A DNA stretch of 26,314 nt from a virus (IMGVR_UViG_3300021602_000023:1-26314); one strand, 5' to 3'; counted from the first letter of the stretch, positions 15,826 through 22,189 are shown. Program-made: numbers and translations. Notes: generated by a model not told the origin, from the letters alone.

Positions 15826-17034
15826 TTACCAAGCCTTGACGATAATCGTGCGCTCGTTGCTACGGCCCTTCGGTGTGATACCAACTGACTTGATTGATTC
15901 AAAGAACTTACGACCAGCGGGTTTGCTGCCCATAATTTCTTTCAGTTGTTCAGCCGGCTTACGCAGAGTTTTCGTCTGGCTCTTCACTGAGTCAAAGCCA
16001 AGAATCGTTGTTCCCCGGACAGTTAGTGTCTTGGAGTAATCGTCAGCAACCAAATAGGTCAACTTACGCAACTGGGTATCGTACAGATACGCCTCAGAGC
16101 ATCCGTGCAGTTTCACCGGAGACACACTGATCAGATCCACCTTTGTCGCCGGATCCTTAAACGCCTTCAGAAACTTCATCTTGGAAACTTGCTTCTCCAC
16201 CGGAATCGCTTTACGGGCACGGGGAGCCTTCGCTGCCTTCTTGACGCTGATGTAACTATTCAGATCACTCAGCACCAATTCAATGAACTTGATGGTGTTC
16301 TTGATTTGTTGTTTGGAGTAGTGAGCATACGCCTGAATCATTTGGGCGTCCTTAGTCACCAGAACTTCCTTCATTTCGTTCAGTTTCTTTGTCCAGACTT
16401 CGGTGATCATGCTGATATGATGCGGCAGCACATTCTTCTTGGAGACTTCATCCATTGGACGCAGTGAATGTTTCGTGGGCTGTCCGGATTCAATATATGC
16501 GTCAAAGAGACCTTCCAGTTCACCTGCGGCTTCACGCGCCTTTTCGCGCATCGTTTCTTGGATGTTGGTCTTTGCTGTGGCAACCTGATCCGGGGACTTC
16601 GTTGTTTTGCCGAATTGACTGGCACTACGGACTTCGGGCTTGTGAATCGTTTGAAGCAACCTGGTGATTTCATTCTCCAGTGTCAGCATTTCATGTTCAG
16701 TCAGATCAAGGCCGCGCAGCACCATGCGAGACAGCCATGCAAAAGTGGGCAGACGGAATTCGGCATCGTCAACTTTACGCATGACCTTGCCATCGGCAAC
16801 GCGATCATGGAAGTCAAGATAAGTTGCCAGCATATCACGGGCATCTTTCTTGGTGTAGAAGCGGTGATACCAGTTCAGTGAACGGGCAATGGCAGAGCCA
16901 CGATTTTCGGGCATAGGTTGTTCCGCAAATAGCGGTTCGTCGCCCATATATTTTTGATCGGCGTCACGCGGGTTTAGCGCCTTGACTTGTGAATGATCTT
17001 CTGTCTTTTTGATTTTGATTTTACGAGTTGCCAT
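15826..17034 (-). CDS. Conserved phage protein of unknown function, 402 residues
   Basis: I do not recognise this gene. It is basic at the N-terminus (MATRKIKIKKTEDHSQVK). RSLNWYHRFYTKKDARDMLATYL suggests a helical region near residue 50. A long helical middle (residues 100-270) has Lys/Glu-rich patterns, including RKAIPVEKQVSKMKFLKAF. The C-terminal third (VSPVKLHGCSEAYLYDTQLRK, LTYLVADDYSKTLTVRGTTILGFD) looks beta-rich and ends ERTIIVKAW. There is no membrane segment or clear catalytic motif. It has a sigma70 promoter of its own and an AGGAAAC ribosome site, so it is probably expressed early and is not a virion protein. The gene is followed by a UUCG hairpin. Confidence 0.82.
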   Translation of the reverse strand: MATRKIKIKKTEDHSQVKALNPRDADQKYMGDEPLFAEQPMPENRGSAIARSLNWYHRFYTKKDARDMLATYLDFHDRVADGKVMRKVDDAEFRLPTFAWLSRMVLRGLDLTEHEMLTLENEITRLLQTIHKPEVRSASQFGKTTKSPDQVATAKTNIQETMREKAREAAGELEGLFDAYIESGQPTKHSLRPMDEVSKKNVLPHHISMITEVWTKKLNEMKEVLVTKDAQMIQAYAHYSKQQIKNTIKFIELVLSDLNSYISVKKAAKAPRARKAIPVEKQVSKMKFLKAFKDPATKVDLISVSPVKLHGCSEAYLYDTQLRKLTYLVADDYSKTLTVRGTTILGFDSVKSQTKTLRKPAEQLKEIMGSKPAGRKFFESIKSVGITPKGRSNERTIIVKAW

Positions 17035-17051
17035 GAGTTTCCTTATGTGTC

Positions 17052-17080
17052 AGTATAACACTATTTAGATTGATTGTCAA
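17052..17080 (-). promoter_or_regulatory. Sigma70 promoter for the 402-residue gene, overlapping the upstream stop codon
   Basis: Minus strand: TTGACA (17075-17080), 17-bp spacer, TATACT (17052-17057). The TGA stop of the 132-residue gene (17077-17079) is the TGA of TTGACA. Confidence 0.85.
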
Positions 17081-17475
17081 AGAGGTAGGACAGATCCGTT
17101 TTCATGCTCCAATGAATTGAGCAGTTCCGATCTTGTGTTGTTGAAATAAGTGTAGGGGAGACCGTTGAGGAAGCAGAAATAATCCCAGTCGCCGTCAGCG
17201 CGTGAGCCTTCCATGAGCCAGCGCAGGGCCATTTCGCGGGACTTCGCGCCATTGAGTTTGCAACGGGTGACTTGAATCTCAAATACCTCGATGGCGTGAG
17301 CTTCATCCTCTTTTTCAGCGACAGACGAGGCTTCCATCGCGCTGATCAGCGAGTCCCACTCGGCTTGTTTTTCCACCGGGTTCATTGAACCCCAATCTGC
17401 CCACCAGTTCTGACTCGGGCGGAACCCGAAAGCGTCTTTGTGCAGATCAGAAACAATGTTTTCGTCGTATGTCAT
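17077..17475 (-). CDS. Small conserved phage protein, early, unknown function
   Basis: A 132-residue protein beginning MTYDENIVSDLHKDAFGFRP. FRPSQNWWADWGSMNPVEKQAEWDSL is a family pattern I recall from many phage early regions. An acidic helical middle and a C-terminal motif (EMALRWLMEG, DYFCFLNGLPYTYF) follow. Function unknown. The start has no purine-rich ribosome site; instead its 5' leader (CAACTCGCAAAACG...ACAAAATG) is nearly identical to that of the 49-residue gene. It has its own consensus promoter, and its stop codon forms part of the promoter of the next gene. Confidence 0.82.
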   Translation of the reverse strand: MTYDENIVSDLHKDAFGFRPSQNWWADWGSMNPVEKQAEWDSLISAMEASSVAEKEDEAHAIEVFEIQVTRCKLNGAKSREMALRWLMEGSRADGDWDYFCFLNGLPYTYFNNTRSELLNSLEHENGSVLPL

Positions 17476-17497
17476 TTTGTGTCGTTTTGCGAGTTGA
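17476..17497 (-). repeat. Leader repeat before the 132-residue gene (copy 1)
   Basis: The minus-strand leader TCAACTCGCAAAACG followed by ACACAAAATG recurs before the 49-residue gene (17686-17707) with two differences. It lies between -10 and ATG and replaces a normal ribosome site. Confidence 0.6.
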
Positions 17498-17502
17498 TAG
17501 AA

Positions 17503-17533
17503 GTATTATAGCAGATTTGGGTATTATTGTCAA
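17503..17533 (-). promoter_or_regulatory. Consensus sigma70 promoter for the 132-residue gene
   Basis: Minus strand: TTGACA (17528-17533), 17-bp spacer, TATAAT (17505-17510), a perfect match. The 31 bp 17503-17533 are identical to 18033-18063, so the promoter is a duplicated cassette. The TAG of the upstream 49-residue gene ends 2 nt before it. Confidence 0.9.
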
Positions 17534-17535
17534 GC

Positions 17536-17685
17536 CTAATAATCTTCGGGGTGACCTTGATCAGGACCCTGATAGTGTGGGTTTGGTTCCCACGAATCGT
17601 AGTCAGTCAGGAGCCATTGCTGATCCGGACGCTCTGCACCCACGATCCAGGCCCATTCGCGGAGTGCTTGTTGCATGTAAGACAT
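17536..17685 (-). CDS. 49-residue early phage protein
   Basis: Read from ATG at 17685 to TAG at 17536: MSYMQQALREWAWIVGAERP then DQQWLLTDYDSWEPNPHYQG then PDQGHPEDY. Trp, Tyr and Pro content and the AWIVGxERPxQxWLL...PHYxGP...HPEDY pattern recall a tiny conserved phage protein family of unknown function. It sits between its own perfect promoter and the next promoter. It shares a near-identical leader with the 132-residue gene. Function unknown; coding status is supported by the promoter, leader and family-like sequence. Confidence 0.75.
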   Translation of the reverse strand: MSYMQQALREWAWIVGAERPDQQWLLTDYDSWEPNPHYQGPDQGHPEDY

Positions 17686-17707
17686 TTTGTTCCGTTTTGC
17701 GAGTTGA
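17686..17707 (-). repeat. Leader repeat before the 49-residue gene (copy 2)
   Basis: TCAACTCGCAAAACG followed by GAACAAAATG on the minus strand, matching the leader at 17476-17497. Confidence 0.6.
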
Positions 17708-17712
17708 ACTGT

Positions 17713-17741
17713 ATTATATACCCAAACTGATTTATTGTCAA
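17713..17741 (-). promoter_or_regulatory. Consensus sigma70 promoter for the 49-residue gene, with overlapping inverted repeat
   Basis: Minus strand: TTGACA (17736-17741), 17-bp spacer, TATAAT (17713-17718). The stop TGA of the 91-residue gene (17738-17740) lies within TTGACA. A perfect 10-bp inverted repeat TACCCAAACT / AGTTTGGGTA (17719-17728 and 17741-17750) spans the spacer and -35. Confidence 0.88.
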
Positions 17742-17750
17742 GTTTGGGTA
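17719..17750. promoter_or_regulatory. Possible operator: 10-bp inverted repeat over a sigma70 promoter
   Basis: TACCCAAACT, 12 bp, AGTTTGGGTA. One arm abuts the -10, the other overlaps the -35. Related ACCCAAA or ACCCGAG sequence occurs in the spacers of the promoters at 17503, 18033 and 18292. A repressor or anti-repressor site, or a hairpin ending the upstream mRNA, are both possible. Confidence 0.4.
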
Positions 17751-18013
17751 CGGGTTGTCAGAAAGTAGCCCGAGTGCCAAATCTGTCCGATTGGGCCACC
17801 GAGATTCGTTTCTTTGGTGTTCAGGCGTTCGCGGGACTTGTGTGCGTAGATGCTGACACCGCCGCACTTGTCGTACCAACGCAACAGAGTACGGCAGATG
17901 TAGCCGATATCTTCACGCTCGGCACACGCCATTTCAGAGTGTACGCGCCCATCTTCAATCAGTCGGGCATGCCAACGATTCTTGATTCGGGTGACTTTGA
18001 TTTCGGGTTCCAT
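17738..18013 (-). CDS. Small conserved phage protein, early, 91 residues
   Basis: The N-terminus MEPEIKVTRIKNRWHARLIE then HSEMACAEREDIGYICRTLLRWYDKCGGVS forms a compact alpha/beta pattern that I recall from phage hypothetical proteins. The tail (ERLNTKETNLGGPIGQIWHSGY) is Gly-rich. Function unknown. A perfect sigma70 promoter precedes it, with GAAAGAAC as a weak ribosome site. Its stop TGA is embedded in the -35 of the next promoter. Confidence 0.82.
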   Translation of the reverse strand: MEPEIKVTRIKNRWHARLIEDGRVHSEMACAEREDIGYICRTLLRWYDKCGGVSIYAHKSRERLNTKETNLGGPIGQIWHSGYFLTTRTQT

Positions 18014-18032
18014 GATGTTCTTTCAGTAACCC

Positions 18033-18063
18033 GTATTATAGCAGATTTGGGTATTATTGTCAA
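18033..18063 (-). promoter_or_regulatory. Consensus sigma70 promoter for the 91-residue gene
   Basis: Minus strand: TTGACA (18058-18063), 17-bp spacer, TATAAT (18035-18040). It is identical over 31 bp to 17503-17533. The TGA stop of the 68-residue gene (18060-18062) is part of TTGACA. Confidence 0.9.
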
Positions 18064-18266
18064 CCTACACGACCTCTGTATTCTGCTTTGACGTACCAGT
18101 CGGGGACATAGTCCAGGTTGTTGTGTTCGTTGTTGTAGTCAGTCGCACGTTTACGGGCTTCCGCTTCGTTGTCGTAGTGTTCAGTGCTCCAGGGCTTCTG
18201 ACCCCAACCACGTTCATATTCAGTGAACTCCACTGCGTATGCTGTTTGAATTGTGACTCTTGACAT
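18060..18266 (-). CDS. Small phage protein, early, 68 residues
   Basis: MSRVTIQTAYAVEFTEYERG then WSTEHYDNEAEARKRATDYNNEHNNLDYVPDWYVKAEYRG. The start at 18266 has AGGAAAG five to six nt upstream; a GTG at 18287 is not needed. The sequence is acidic/aromatic with a beta-alpha-beta look and no known motif. It is the first gene of the minus-strand early series and has a sigma70 promoter at 18292-18320. The stop lies in the next promoter. Confidence 0.75.
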   Translation of the reverse strand: MSRVTIQTAYAVEFTEYERGWGQKPWSTEHYDNEAEARKRATDYNNEHNNLDYVPDWYVKAEYRGRVG

Positions 18267-18291
18267 TTTGCTTTCCTTTCTTCTCACTTTC

Positions 18292-18320
18292 AGTATAGCT
18301 TATCTCGGGTTTGTTGTCAA
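18292..18320 (-). promoter_or_regulatory. Sigma70 promoter for the 68-residue gene
   Basis: Minus strand: TTGACA (18315-18320), 17-bp spacer, TATACT (18292-18297). It is 2 nt away from the plus-strand late box at 18323, so early and late transcription diverge from one point. Confidence 0.88.
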
Positions 18321-18322
18321 GT

Positions 18323-18330
18323 GATAAATA
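18323..18330 (+). promoter_or_regulatory. Late promoter box GATAAATA for the neck/tail genes
   Basis: Reads AAGTGATAAATACTCTATG, with exactly 4 nt before the ATG at 18335. It is the only obvious promoter for the plus-strand structural protein at 18433. Confidence 0.7.
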
Positions 18331-18334
18331 CTCT

Positions 18335-18445
18335 ATGTTTAGTGACACCAAATATACCAAGTGGATAGGAAAAAACCAACGAGTTTTCAAAAAGGAATGG
18401 GTAATTCTGTATGATTACGAAGGAGAACTAAAATTCCACGCCTAA
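18335..18445 (+). CDS. Possible 36-residue leader peptide upstream of the neck/tail protein
   Basis: ATG at 18335 to TAA at 18443-18445: MFSDTKYTKWIGKNQRVFKK then EWVILYDYEGELKFHA. It begins 4 nt after a late box and its last codons contain the AGGAG ribosome site and the first codons of the next gene in another frame. I do not recognise it. It may be a real small protein, a leader that couples translation, or the 5' part of a frameshifted product. Confidence 0.4.
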   Translation: MFSDTKYTKWIGKNQRVFKKEWVILYDYEGELKFHA

Positions 18446-20121
18446 GCCTTTACACACCGGAGAAGTCAAATAACTACCGGTACATTGATCGTACCATTGC
18501 TGAGATGCTCCAGGCTGGCGCCACGGATCTGTACATTCACAAGTATCTCGGACCAACAAATCAGGGCCCATCGGTTGATGCTACCCAACCACAGTACGAT
18601 TCACTGGATCCTACTCATATCCAGGATCTGCTGTTTATGGAGAACCGAGACCGAACATACGAACCGGATATCATCAGGCTGCGTGGTCACTACAACGTAC
18701 AGAATCTGGACTTCGACCTAAGTCAGTTCGGTCTGTTCCTGAATAACGACATTCTGTTCATCACTGTTCACTACAACACCATGATTGACCTTGTTGGCCG
18801 TAAATTGATGGTAGGTGATGTGCTTGAGTTACCGCATTTGCTTGACTACAATCCACTGAATGACAAGATACCAACATCGCTTAGGCGCTTCTATCAGGTC
18901 ACTGATGGCAACTATGCCAGCGAAGGTTTCTCTCCGACTTGGTTCCCGCATCTATGGCGTATCAAGTGTGAACCGCTTGTTGACTCACAAGAGTTCTCAC
19001 AGATTCTCTCTGCGCCAATCAATCAGGATAACTATCTCGGACTATGGGATGCCACAAAAACATACCCAGCGGGATACTCAATTACATTCGGTGATAAGAC
19101 TTATATCTCCAAGCAAGATGTTCCAATAGGAATCATGCCACCGGATCCTTTGTATTGGGAACTTGATCCTAATCAGAATCTCAAAGATATCCTGGCGACA
19201 TACAACAAGAACATCGCCATCAATGATGCTGTTCTGGCAGAGGCGAAGAGGTTGTTACCGAAAGCAGGATACGACACCACTAAGTTATACATTGTTCCGA
19301 CATACGGGGCAGACTCAAACAAACTGAATCAACCTGCACCACCTATTGACATCGTTGTTACTGCGGGGGGCGGACCACCGGCAGTAGGAACTGTGGTGAT
19401 GATGCGCTCACCTGAATTCAAGACAGCAAGTCCTGCTATTCGCATCTCCAAGCAGGCAATCCAAAGTATATGGGACATGACAGCGGACATGTCAAATGAA
19501 CCGCTGGCAGAATTCCTTCAGATGAGTTTGCAATCAATTGAGTTGCCACCGACAAGAATAGGATCTGGGTCAGGACCGATAAGCGGTGAGTCCGTTCTAT
19601 CAGTTCAATCAATGGGCGCTGTCACGGGACCTTATGGAACTGCTGATAACACGTATGCCACTGCTGATCAGAACCCAGAAGCGGTGGGATTCACGGGAAC
19701 AATAACTCCGGTGATGGACTATCGCGCAGATTGTGATCCGAGATTCCAATACATTGCTCGTAGCAGTCCGCGATCATTCGGATACACCACTGGTTACCTT
19801 GCAGGTGATGGCACTGCACCAAACGGTTTCCCAACTGGCGCCGGTATTACTTTCCCGACGAATCCACAGATCGGTGACTACTTTCTCCGTATTGATTACT
19901 TCCCGCAGTTACTATATCGCTGGGACGGACAACTGTGGATTAGAATATCCTCGAATGTCAGAACCGACACTGGTATGACGACAGCAGACAAGTCGCAAAC
20001 ATCAAGTTTCATCAACAACGACAATCAAACATTGATGACGGATGGCACTCTGGTGCCGCAGAAGCAACCATTGTCTTCAATACTACAACTTGCACCGGAT
20101 CCACTTCCGCCGGTGCCTTAA
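18433..20121 (+). CDS. T4-like neck/tail structural protein with no ATG start
   Basis: The frame is open from 18415, and clear family sequence (IPRLSLYTPEKSNYRYIDRT) begins at 18433, well before the first ATG at 18505. An AUU at 18433 lies 7 nt after AGGAG and is taken as the start, giving 562 residues. Key segments are IQDLLFMENRDRTYEPDIIRLRG, FDLSQFGLFLNNDILFI, VGRKLMVGDVLELPHL and SPTWFPHLWRIKCEPLVDSQEF in the N-terminal 170 residues. The C-terminus has YLAGDGTAPNGFPTGAGITF and DYFLRIDYFPQLLYRWDGQLWIRI. I recall this as a conserved virion protein of environmental T4-like phages. The middle resembles T4 gp14 (neck) in layout, and the next structural gene is gp15-like, so a neck role is likely but not proven. 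The stop TAA shares TTAA with the convergent nuclease gene. Confidence 0.8.
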   Translation: MPRLSLYTPEKSNNYRYIDRTIAEMLQAGATDLYIHKYLGPTNQGPSVDATQPQYDSLDPTHIQDLLFMENRDRTYEPDIIRLRGHYNVQNLDFDLSQFGLFLNNDILFITVHYNTMIDLVGRKLMVGDVLELPHLLDYNPLNDKIPTSLRRFYQVTDGNYASEGFSPTWFPHLWRIKCEPLVDSQEFSQILSAPINQDNYLGLWDATKTYPAGYSITFGDKTYISKQDVPIGIMPPDPLYWELDPNQNLKDILATYNKNIAINDAVLAEAKRLLPKAGYDTTKLYIVPTYGADSNKLNQPAPPIDIVVTAGGGPPAVGTVVMMRSPEFKTASPAIRISKQAIQSIWDMTADMSNEPLAEFLQMSLQSIELPPTRIGSGSGPISGESVLSVQSMGAVTGPYGTADNTYATADQNPEAVGFTGTITPVMDYRADCDPRFQYIARSSPRSFGYTTGYLAGDGTAPNGFPTGAGITFPTNPQIGDYFLRIDYFPQLLYRWDGQLWIRISSNVRTDTGMTTADKSQTSSFINNDNQTLMTDGTLVPQKQPLSSILQLAPDPLPPVP

Positions 20122-20738
20122 GGTTTCTGTTTACAGTTTTTGAAGTGCCAACGAGGCATTGTTTGTGCCCCGCCTGTTTTCCCACAATGCGGGCATTCTA
20201 CTATTTCCTGTCTGACACCAATTCGCGCCAGCGCACTAATCTTAGCCGATGCTTTTAGTTTAGGTGAGCCAGGGATACCTTTATTTTTATTTGGTTTAGT
20301 TCTTGGTTTAGGTGTTTTATACTTTAGCCCTATTTTCTTTTCTAAATATTCAGGTGATCGTTTAATACCGGTTTGCCTCATGCTCTTATGAGCATTTTCT
20401 TCGGGTGTATGTTTTCTACCTGTTTGAGCCATGGCTATTTTCTTGCGGCCTTCAGGACCAGCGTCCCCTCCGTCCCCCATCTCTGGTTTGAGATTTGCCC
20501 ACTCATCGCTCTCAACAATATTCCACAACTTACTATAGTATTCGCCCCATTCTCTAATCTCCTCTGGGGTAGTACACTCTTTTAATATCTCAGTATCGTA
20601 ATCAAATCCATGTTTTTTGAGATGGTGCGACCAATATTTTCCTGATCCTGGATATAGATGTGGATCTGACGCGGCAGTTTTGCCCAAATATTTTAACCCG
20701 GTAGTTCTGTGGGTTTTCTTATAAAGATAAATAATCAT
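20118..20738 (-). CDS. GIY-YIG homing endonuclease, free standing
   Basis: A 206-residue protein. The N-terminal GIY-YIG core is IYLYKKTHRTTGLKYLGKT (YLY...YLG in place of GIY...YIG) with GSGKYWSHHLKKHG and the catalytic-type Glu in EIREWGEYY. The middle has NUMOD3-like GRKHTPEENAHKSMRQTGIKR. The C-terminus has CPHCGKTGGAQTMPRWHFKNC, a CxxC...HxxxC finger like the one in the HNH protein at 12985. It is inserted on the minus strand between two plus-strand structural genes, as free-standing homing nucleases of T4-like phages often are. GGAG 7-8 nt before the ATG serves as ribosome site, and a TATAAATA late box is at 20797. Confidence 0.9.
   Translation of the reverse strand: MIIYLYKKTHRTTGLKYLGKTAASDPHLYPGSGKYWSHHLKKHGFDYDTEILKECTTPEEIREWGEYYSKLWNIVESDEWANLKPEMGDGGDAGPEGRKKIAMAQTGRKHTPEENAHKSMRQTGIKRSPEYLEKKIGLKYKTPKPRTKPNKNKGIPGSPKLKASAKISALARIGVRQEIVECPHCGKTGGAQTMPRWHFKNCKQKP
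20726..20733 (+). promoter_or_regulatory. Late promoter box GATAAATA for gp15-like gene
   Basis: Reads AAAGATAAATAATCATAC, 34 nt before the ATG at 20768. It lies inside the first codons of the GIY-YIG gene on the opposite strand. Confidence 0.65.
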
Positions 20739-20767
20739 ACTGATACTCCGTTAAAGTGTTAGAGTAG

Positions 20768-22189
20768 ATGGGCCTGCAAGCCGCGATCTACACTACTATT
20801 TATACATTGGGGCACAAAATTTCTGAATTCTTCTATGATAACCAAATACGCAGATTTCTAATCCAGTTTGCAAAGATTTTTTCCAATTGGCATGTGACCA
20901 AGGGCAAAGATCCAGCGGGTAATGAAATTATCGTCCGAGTTCCTGTGATGTATGGTGACTCCAGCAGGCAGGCATCAACTATCGTTGCTAACAACAGTGC
21001 CAGCAATCTTCCGAGTGCTCCTCTTATTACCTTTTACATCAGCGGACTTGAATATGACCAGAAGCGAACGCAGGATCCTACATTCGTTGACCGCATCAAT
21101 GTTCGTCAACGCTCATACAATACAGAAACCCAATCATATGAGCAGGTTCAAGGTCAGGCATTCTCCATTGAACGATTGATGCCAGTTCCGTATACTCTGC
21201 GTGTCACTGTTGACATGTGGACCACGAACTATAATCAGAAGTTACAGATCATTGAGCAACTCGGTGCCCTATTCAATCCTGCATTAGAAATACAATCTAC
21301 TGACAACTTCATTGACTGGACCTCTCTGAGTGTGGTATTTCAAGACGGGCTAACTTTCTCCTCACGTACTATACCGCAAGGCACTGGTAACCCAATTGAT
21401 GTGATGTCGTGGAAGTTCTATATGCCTATCTGGATTAGCACCGCATCCAAGCTGAGGAAATTCGGCGTCATTGAGAAGATCATTGCGTCAATTTTCAAGG
21501 GAAATGCCCTTACTGATATTCAGGATGATGATCTGTTGCTCGGCACACGACAGAAGATTACTCCATACGGCTACAAATTGTTATTACTCGGCAACTCTCT
21601 ACAGATTCTTCCGGCGGACTCAGCACTATATCCTAATAATCAGGATCTTGACTTGCCGGCACCCCCGAACACTGATGTCTATTGGACTAGTGTGCTGAAC
21701 GTATACGGCACCTTGCGCCCTGGTATATCTCAAATCTGGATTCAGAATCCGTATATGACCACAGAGATTGTCGGTACCATCGTCATTGATCCAACTGATG
21801 ATCGTCTGCTAATTTACAACATTGACCTTGATACTCTGCCGCAGAACACCATGTTGCCAGTTGATAGTGTGGTAAATCCGTTATTAACAGGCCCTAATGC
21901 CGGACTACCGGGTCCAGTAAATGGTCGTCGGTATCTCATCGTGGAAAACATCGGCAATCCTGGTGACTCCACTGTTGCATGGGGAACATTAGTTGCCAAT
22001 GCCAATGACATCATTGAATATGATTCTACGGCTGGTGAATGGTTTGTCAGCTTCAACAGTATTACCGCGACCGCCGTTCAATATGTCACTAACCTCACAA
22101 CCAATGTCCAGTACAGGTTCACCCAAGATATGTGGATGAAGTCTTGGGAAGGTTGGATTGAGCAAGGTGATTACTCCATAGTAATTTAG
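20768..22189 (+). CDS. gp15: Tail sheath stabiliser / completion protein, gp15-like
   Basis: A 473-residue protein against 272 in T4 gp15. The N-terminal 200 residues follow the T4 pattern: FFYDNQIRRFLIQFAKIFSNW (T4: FYNSSFRRYATLMGDLFSN), then IIVRVPVMYGDSSRQ, SAPLITFYISGLEYD, RLMPVPYTLRVTVDMWTTN and QIIEQLGALFNPALEIQ. This is the tail terminator fold that caps the tube and holds the last sheath ring. The remaining 250 residues (after KFYMPIWISTASKLRKFGVIE) are an extension, with DDRLLIYNIDLDTLPQN and GRRYLIVENIG as beta-rich parts. The weak ribosome site (TAGAGTAG) and the late box at 20726 precede the ATG. Confidence 0.75.
   Translation: MGLQAAIYTTIYTLGHKISEFFYDNQIRRFLIQFAKIFSNWHVTKGKDPAGNEIIVRVPVMYGDSSRQASTIVANNSASNLPSAPLITFYISGLEYDQKRTQDPTFVDRINVRQRSYNTETQSYEQVQGQAFSIERLMPVPYTLRVTVDMWTTNYNQKLQIIEQLGALFNPALEIQSTDNFIDWTSLSVVFQDGLTFSSRTIPQGTGNPIDVMSWKFYMPIWISTASKLRKFGVIEKIIASIFKGNALTDIQDDDLLLGTRQKITPYGYKLLLLGNSLQILPADSALYPNNQDLDLPAPPNTDVYWTSVLNVYGTLRPGISQIWIQNPYMTTEIVGTIVIDPTDDRLLIYNIDLDTLPQNTMLPVDSVVNPLLTGPNAGLPGPVNGRRYLIVENIGNPGDSTVAWGTLVANANDIIEYDSTAGEWFVSFNSITATAVQYVTNLTTNVQYRFTQDMWMKSWEGWIEQGDYSIVI
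20797..20804 (-). promoter_or_regulatory. Late promoter box TATAAATA (exact T4 consensus) for the GIY-YIG gene
   Basis: Reverse complement reads AATGTATAAATAGTAGTG. It lies within the gp15-like coding region on the other strand, 58 nt before the GIY-YIG ATG (20738). It is the only box here with the canonical T4 first base. Confidence 0.55.

Noticed and set aside
15738-15902. 55-residue N-terminal extension of the MazG-like protein
   Set aside because: It overlaps the 402-residue gene, a hairpin and the promoter, is basic and unlike the family, and the ATG at 15737 has AGGAA.
16105-16881. Plus-strand open frames opposite the 402-residue gene
   Set aside because: No ribosome site or promoter, and the minus-strand frame is full length with its own promoter and start site.
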